DNA from: Escarpia spicata
Taxonomy: Eukaryota > Annelida > Polychaeta > Sabellida > Siboglinidae
DNA length: 64,000 nucleotides
Direction of reading: 5' to 3'
Assembly: GCA_963995525.1 (NCBI GenBank)
Contig: OZ023207.1
Location: forward strand, 36,067,792-36,131,791
Shown: positions 58,161 through 64,000 of the stretch, in pieces
How positions within the stretch are numbered: the stretch's first letter is position 1
Layout: every line of letters starts with the position of its first letter
Notes under the pieces: model-generated
Databases searched by the model: none
What the model was told of the DNA's origin: nothing
What the model saw: the letters and a program-made list of their open reading frames with translations, nothing else
Made by a program: the position numbers and the translations under genes

Positions 58161-59723
58161 AGGTGCATAACTGTGCACATGCAAACACGTTTAATAGCAA
58201 TTTAATTATATATTTTTTGAAGTAGTGAAATGATATAATGTCTTAATGATAAGACTACCGATTATTATGATGGTGTGAAAACAAGTTCAATATTGTACTG
58301 CTATTTTGATTGTTAAAAATTATTATTCGTTACTCGACTGTTTACATTTGTTGGTGTACGATTAGTTTTTTAGTTAGCGATCAATGGCAATGAGATAGCA
58401 ACCGAACAGGTTTAGTTTGCATCTTGAAGAATCGATTGCAGGCAATGTCTTGGTCTAGTCTTGGTTTAGTACTGGTCAACACTCCTTAGGAGTCATGCAT
58501 TCAGGGATGGGTGCACTTGCTAGGTTATTAGTCGCCAAGCCCAAAGTCCATTCGCCTAGCTTTTTATTTTCACTAACCATTGATCGACCGCCTCTCTGAG
58601 AGGCACTGATATAGTTGTGTAATCCAAATTCCCTGACACAATGGAATTGTGTCGTGTTTTTGCTTCCGTTTAACCGCTTCGGTAAATTGTATGTTGTATT
58701 GACAGCTACAATTCTTAATAAATCGAGTCACTATGTCATCATTCAGTGAAAACTTTTATGTTCGAGATAAAAACGACAGTCACCATCAAGGTGCCACGCA
58801 ATTGGGCACTGCACGAATGTATGGATATCTAGACTCGTTGACTGCCGGTAAAAGATAATATTAGTATAGTGTTATGATATTGTCAACAGCAGTACACAAC
58901 GGTGTTGGTCGAACTTAACGGTGCGCTATATTCACAACCAAGCGAAAATATGAAATAGAATTATGTTAAAACAATCATCAACATTACCATTGCCACTGGC
59001 ATTAGTGACAATGCGGTGCCTGTGATACAGGATAGTACACCTTGTGTGACAAACCCAAAATTTTGGGTAGAATCTTGGCAACATTGCTTAAAATTAGTTA
59101 ATTATTGGCGTGAACATGAGTATGGTTTTCAGCTCTTTTAGGGACCATATGAAATAATTAATTAAAAATAGCAATTTAATATTAAAATATCACGCCAACG
59201 TTTGTCTAATTATTGGTGTAAACATATGGTTGTGAGCAATTGTAATGAAAATAGAACATTATAATTCATTAAAAATTAAGATTAAATATAGAACAATTTA
59301 AATATCAATGTACTAATGACATGGGACCATCATCTTCACACAATACAGTGTGACGTATATGTAATATTATATGCATGTGAAGTAAATGTGGTGGTGTAAT
59401 GTTAACTATATTGTAAGACTAGTGTTTACGCATATTTTCCATAATCATCGACTGCGTTTCAACGCTGTAGTAGAATAGCAATAACCAGATAAATGTATTC
59501 TCAGTGTGCAATAGTAACTTCTAGTTTCCTCATTGTCTTTTCGGAATACAGTCAATCGTATGTTCTGGAATTTATTCTCGTCCCTTTAACCATTGTACGT
59601 ATCTATGTGCACGAATAAAATCAGATGCATTTGATTTGCTGGAGCACTGAATCAGGTGCGGGAATATATTCTGATACCACTGTCATCAGCCTGTCACCTT
59701 GTCAACATCCACGTTGCACATGA
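58161..59723. other. no gene seen
   Basis: AT-rich sequence, no supported frame, repeat or exon. Confidence 0.5.
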
Positions 59724-60163
59724 TTCAACAACTGCGGGTCATCCAACATTGTTTACCTAATTACCTGCAGCGCCTGCCCAGCAAGATACGAGGGAAAGAC
59801 TAACAACCAACTCAGAACACGTATAAACAATCATAGATCGGACATGCGACATCACAATGATACACAAGTGCCCAAACATTTTAATGGAGGTGGTCATTCA
59901 CTATCCGAGGAACTATTTTAAAATAAGGACCATTTTCGGATGACGACTCACTGGAAACAATTTATAGACACAATTATGAATCGAAATGGATCACAAGACT
60001 AACAACTATGCAGCAGGGTGGACTTAATGTTAGAGATTACTCTTTTGACATTATACCTTTTGTAAGTCGCTTCTCCCATCAGGGACAATTGCTAAACTGG
60101 CTAATGCCAAATATAAGCAACTTCAAATCGCGTATAGATAAATATATACCCCCAGGTTCATAA
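59724..60163 (+). pseudogene. second PLE type: GIY-YIG domain and C-terminal tail
   Basis: Frame 59724-59921 reads NNCGSSNIVYLITCSACPAR, YEGKTNNQLRTRINNHRSDM, PKHFNGGGHSLSEELF: a GIY-YIG core with a CxxC before it, and E in place of V or I in the usual YVG/YIG. After a frame change come DDDSLETIYRHNYESKWITR, LTTMQQGGLN and stop at 60161. The C-x-x-C, RxxxHRSD, FN-x-x-GH and W-I-x-x-L-x-T...GLN order points to a Neptune-like or related PLE, distinct from the one at 50-53 kb. The RT is missing (5' truncated). Confidence 0.7.
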
Positions 60164-60199
60164 ACGTTTTTGTCTAAGAACAAGAAAAAGGTATTACGT

Positions 60200-60256
60200 G
60201 TAATACGCTTTGAGCAGTCCTGAGGACTGGATACTGCGCTATATAAGATCTTACCT
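60200..60256 (+). repeat. 3' tail with CAGTCC-TGA-GGACTG hairpin
   Basis: GTAATACGCTTTGAGCAGTC, CTGAGGACTGGATACTGCGC, TATATAAG. Nearly the same tail occurs at 32715-32780. It follows the PLE fragment directly and may be its 3' UTR or that of a SINE sharing it. Confidence 0.6.
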
Positions 60257-60726
60257 TTAGTTTGTTTTACTTATTAACGAGAACAAGAAATATATGCTGG
60301 TGGCCACTAAATTACAACGAACAGTGGACTTTGCAGAACAGTTGCCATATTAGTCAGTGCGACTTCACTGTGGTAGTGCAGTTGTGTAGTTATTAGGGGG
60401 ATTGGGGTGCGAGTAGAGTTGTCGGATTGCAGCAGTGCTGGAATTTCAACAGTATCGAGTTTCGTATTTTGTAATAATTATTATTTGTATTATTATTAGT
60501 ATTATTACTTTTTTTGATTTTTGATATATTCATTATTCTACATCATAATTTATTATGAACACCCTCTACACGAAAGAGTAAGCTGAATATGTTTAGTTGT
60601 TGTCAGTGTTTAGAGTTCGCATTCGCCACCTATACTCCGTTCTCAGTGCGTTCGGGTCTCGTTCATACTACAAATCCCTACTATGGGATATATGAACATA
60701 GTACATCCAATTTACAAAATATCTAT
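60257..60726. other. no gene seen
   Basis: ATT/ATTATT-rich stretch near 60475-60545, otherwise unremarkable. Confidence 0.45.
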
Positions 60727-60831
60727 CTGCCTACATACCTACCTACCAACCTACGTACCTACCTACTTACCTACTTACTTAATTACTTACTCACTCACTT
60801 ACTTATTTACTTACTTACTTGTTTACTTACT
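60727..60831. repeat. (CTAC/CTTA)n tetranucleotide repeat
   Basis: Imperfect CTAC, CTTA and CTCA tetramers in a row. The Tyr-Leu-Pro-Thr frame over it is an artefact. Confidence 0.9.
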
Positions 60832-62317
60832 TTGATGCGTCCTTTGATGTCAAGTACAAAATATATCCAAGCAAGGATTGGGTTCGACTACGACGACACG
60901 AACCGGCCACTGCTAGATGCGTGTTGTCTGGTCGAGGTCGGCGTAAGGACTGATTTGCTGGGGGCGTAACAACGGGAGCTGGGTAATGTCTTCCGACTGA
61001 ACTCAGGTGCAACACACTGCGATACATACACTTTAAGTAATACAGATAACAAAATTAACATATTGTATTGTGCTAACATAAAATGGGCCACGTACGAACT
61101 GTTTTTCGGAGAATATTGCCATTTATTGGCAGGAAACTGCATCCATACTGCAGCATGAATATAGGTCAGGACAGAGACTACAATTGTCACGTAAAGTAAC
61201 AAAATGCCACAATCCAAGACGTAGTGTAGGCCCTTGTGTAATTTCGTGCAGAATTTTTTTTTAAAGCAAACTTTCTCTTGATTATAAATCATTATGTTAC
61301 ACAGATTTTACAAGTTTACAAAATTCAAGATGGCCGCCGACCATCCAATTTGCGGTTATTTTTCATTAAGATATTATTTTAAATAATTCTTTACATGTTT
61401 ATAATGGTATATGGAACCTTTAGCAATGACAATACCCTTTTATATTAATGTTTGTATATGAAAGGTAGTAGAGGGCCGCCATTTTAAATTTCAAAATAGC
61501 GGTTGTAAATAAATTGCCTACCGTTCACTGTATTAACATGTTCCGTATACACGTTTCTCTTACTAGTGATCCTTAATTTCCTCAGTGTATCTGTTAATTT
61601 GAGAAACAAATTATAAATAGGGTGGCAAATTCAAGATGGCCACCAGCAAGAATATCACCATTTATCACGGAGTAGTTGGCTTTATAGTTGCATTCTGAGA
61701 TCAATTAATCAACATACCCCAAATGTTATGCTGCTCTATACATCACTTTCCTAAACTCCATATAAAGTTTACTTCAACTAATAATTTGTTTCACACAACT
61801 GTAAGATAAAACGGCGCGAAAGACGGAGTATTATATATCCGCGTACCATACATTTATTATTCAGCGGGCGGGACCTGGAAACCGATAATTTAGCAAAAAG
61901 TACAATTTATCAAATGCCAAAGTGACATATGCTGTAGCAAGTCTGAATCAAATAAATAGTTTTTGTGTTGCACATCACACTTTTTTAAGAACAGTTAAGA
62001 AGGGTAAGTTTACTCAGAATGCAACTTTAAGCAGCTGGAGGGAATTTATATAAAGCAACTATTTGAGAATTTTAATATCTCTATAATGTGCAAACATATC
62101 CATTAAAACTGTTAATATGACTAATTCATGTTATACTATAAATTTATTTTATTAAATTTATGTTTAATTAATCACAAATGACCGCCACAATATATTCATA
62201 TAATAGTTTTCAGTTCGCACAATCGTTCAGATGCATATAAGCTATGCTAATGAATTGTTGGTACCGTCCGTCAGACTTCGGTTATCTCCGCTGAGATATA
62301 TGGGACAAGACAAATAT

Positions 62318-62318
<1 letters not shown>
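60832..62318. other. no gene; three ATGGCSGCC-type motifs
   Basis: No supported reading frame. CAAGATGGCCGCC near 61327, its inverse form GGCCGCCATTTT near 61472 and CAAGATGGCCACC near 61627 are spaced about 150 bp. They resemble the YY1 core (AAGATGGCGGC) but may belong to a dispersed repeat. Confidence 0.4.

Positions 62319-62398
<80 letters not shown>
62319..62398. repeat. (AC)40 microsatellite
   Basis: Pure dinucleotide run of 80 bp, directly before the RTE-like element. The first bases after it are GAATCCCGGGGCC. Confidence 0.98.
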
Positions 62399-62400
<2 letters not shown>

Positions 62401-62538
62401 ATCCCGGGGCCAGCCGAGACGGTTATTCGGTACTGGTTCGGCCGCCGTGTCGAAACTTGGGCAATTTCGTTCACCCTACGTCGCACCCCCTGCCAACCAG
62501 CACCGGCCAGCATGGAAGGGTAGGCCAACAACACCAGC

Positions 62539-63705
62539 ATGCAAAGTACAATGAAGCCAAGGGTCCCAGTCCAGAGCAGCATCGAAAGAGTCTATGACCA
62601 AGGTGGCGGTTCGGGTCAACTAGGGCAAAGTGCAGGGGGTGCTAAGAATATATGGGTCATAAAGAGTCGCCGAAAGAAGGTAAGTAGACAGACGATAGCA
62701 ATATATAACGGAAGAACACTACTAAAAGATGAACAGATACAAGAACTGGAGGAAGAACTTAGGGAAACCAAGTTAGTATGGGATATGTTCGGGATCCGAG
62801 AAGTCAGAAGAAGAGAGGAATGCTTCATTACGTTGCAAAGCGGCCACCTATTGTACCATTCCTGGGCGAACAACGGCCAAGCAGGAGTAGGCTTTCAAGA
62901 AATTTAAAAACAATATAGTGAGGGTTAATAACATCAGCCACAGAGTAGCAGAACTTGTTCTATGTATAACAAAGCGCTACAAACTGAAGATAGTACAAGT
63001 ATATGCACCAACAACATCGTACTCAGAAGAAAACACAAACAACTTATATGACGACGTGGATGAGACCTTTGAAAAGCAAACCCACTTCACGATAGTGATG
63101 GGAGACTTTAATCCGCATGTAGGGAAACAAACAAAAATTTCGGAAACGGCAGCAGGCAAATTTGGCCTAGGTGTGAAAAACGAAAGAGGCCACACCTTGG
63201 TCGGATGGGCAACATCACGAAAGTACAAAATCATGAATATCATGTTTCAGAAGAAAGTAGGGAGGAGATGGACGTGGAAAAGCCCAAATGGAGAAACGAA
63301 GAACGAAATTGACTACATCCTAACAGACAGGCCAGACATGGTCACCGACGTAACTGTCATCAACCAAGTCAACAACGGAAGTGAACACAGAATGGCAATG
63401 AGCAACATTAATCTAGACGTCAAGGTTGAAAGGAAGAAGCTGATAAACAAGCGATCACGAACTGAAGATACCACACAAATAGGAACAAATAAGGTCGAAT
63501 TCCAACCCGAACTGCGAAATCGATTCGAGACACCATGAGCGAAAACATCACTGAGATGATCCAACTAAGTGCGACAAGTGTAGCCAAAACAACCAACACG
63601 AGCACTGATGAAGAAACGACGGGAAGTGGTGAATAAAGGCTACCGTAAACAAATAGAGTACGCAAAAATATACAAGACCATCAAAAAGAAAGCTAAGGAA
63701 TCGGA
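62539..63705 (+). pseudogene. RTE-like LINE, endonuclease part
   Basis: From about 62692: TIAIYNGRTLLKDEQIQELE, ELRETKLVWDMFGIREVRRR, GHLLYHSW, GVGF; a frameshift near 62895; then NNISHRVAELVLCI, KLKIVQVYAPTTSYSEE, FTIVMGDFNPHVGKQ, GKFGLGVKNERGHTLVGW, KVGRRWTWKSPNGETKNEID, YIL, NGSEHRMAMS. These are the apurinic endonuclease motifs (Y-N, E-V-R-R, GDFN, NEIDYI, SEH/SDH). After a second shift KKRREVVNKGYRKQIEYAKI begins the linker to the RT. It breaks off at about 63705, where another repeat starts. GDFN, DYI and EH are intact. Two frame changes make it non-functional. Confidence 0.88.
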
Positions 63706-64000
63706 ATTGGAATCACAATCGGAAGTATTTATTTGACCCACATATAAAAACAAAAAACAGTACCATTTTCAAAACACAGAATTATCTACGGCTCAATTAT
63801 GAAATACTGAATATGTGTTAAAATAACAAGTAGTACATACATGTGTTATTAACTAGAATATATAACATAAAAGTACCAAACAATAATGTATGATATAATC
63901 AATTAACAACATCCTGATCATGAACTATCAGATTTTTGTAGATAAACAAAGACAGGGGTCAGGGTGACTGCCACTAAGACCATTATTGGTCGCTCTCGTA
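63706..64000 (-). repeat. 3' UTR of another LINE, minus, cut by window edge
   Basis: On the minus strand: GACCAATAATGGTC, TTAGTGGCAGTCACCCTGAC, ... GGGTCAAATAAATACTTCCG, ending in an (ATTCCG/ATTCCA)n tail. Same architecture as the ends of LINE copies A, C and D but a different subfamily. It interrupts the RTE-like copy. Confidence 0.65.

Noticed and set aside
60589..60969. 126-codon frame through the tetranucleotide repeat
   Set aside because: Its centre is the (CTAC/CTTA)n repeat; the flanks have no recognisable domain.

Overview
The window looks like nuclear DNA of a multicellular animal, most likely a marine invertebrate. The reasons are splice-site-bounded coding sequence, an AT-rich background, long CA/TG, TA and (CACACACG)n microsatellites, and a dense mix of non-LTR retrotransposons and Penelope-like elements (PLEs) of the kind seen in molluscs, annelids, cnidarians and lower deuterostomes. 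The species cannot be told from the sequence. No bacterial-style operons, tRNA, rRNA or CRISPR arrays were seen.

Only one segment looks like a living host gene. It is a 675-nt, phase-0 exon at 14718-15392 on the minus strand, flanked by good splice sites, encoding the N-terminal half of a type II membrane glycosyltransferase-like protein. Three weaker host candidates are noted: a TATA-box/first-exon arrangement near 5066-5172, a 44-codon possible last exon at 20028-20162, and a SANT/Myb-like exon remnant near 27727.

Layout. 1-369: tail of a LINE. 0.8-2.1 kb: trinucleotide-rich duplicated DNA and a minisatellite. 6.8-9.9 kb: relic of a large multi-copy invertebrate protein family. 11.0-14.7 kb: a hairpin, an old PLE, an L2-like LINE and another LINE tail. 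14.7-15.4 kb: the host exon. 20.6-45.3 kb: a tandem segmental duplication with a unit of about 11.1 kb. Each unit carries the end of a LINE ORF1, a plus-strand LINE ORF2, non-coding sequence, an L2-like RT fragment, and a minus-strand copy of the same LINE inserted in that fragment. The two units differ by clean insertions, which gives a readable history. 45.3-50 kb: the rest of the nested LINEs plus a further LINE. 50.06-53.28 kb: a young, nearly full-length PLE with two pseudo-LTRs, two hammerhead-ribozyme-like motifs, a fused RT/GIY-YIG reading frame with few lesions, and a perfect 52-bp palindrome at its 5' end. It sits next to an older LINE (53.28-56.06 kb). 56.8-58.0 kb: a LINE. 59.7-60.26 kb: a second PLE type. 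62.5-64 kb: an RTE-like endonuclease and another LINE tail.

The mobile elements read as a nested stack of insertions, not a cooperating gene set. I did not find a convincing new biological system. The most informative structures are the PLE with its snap-back end, the nested insertion record in the duplication, the shared 3' hairpins of the LINE and SINE-like tails, and the relic multi-copy family. All family assignments are by eye from motifs; none was confirmed by database search.
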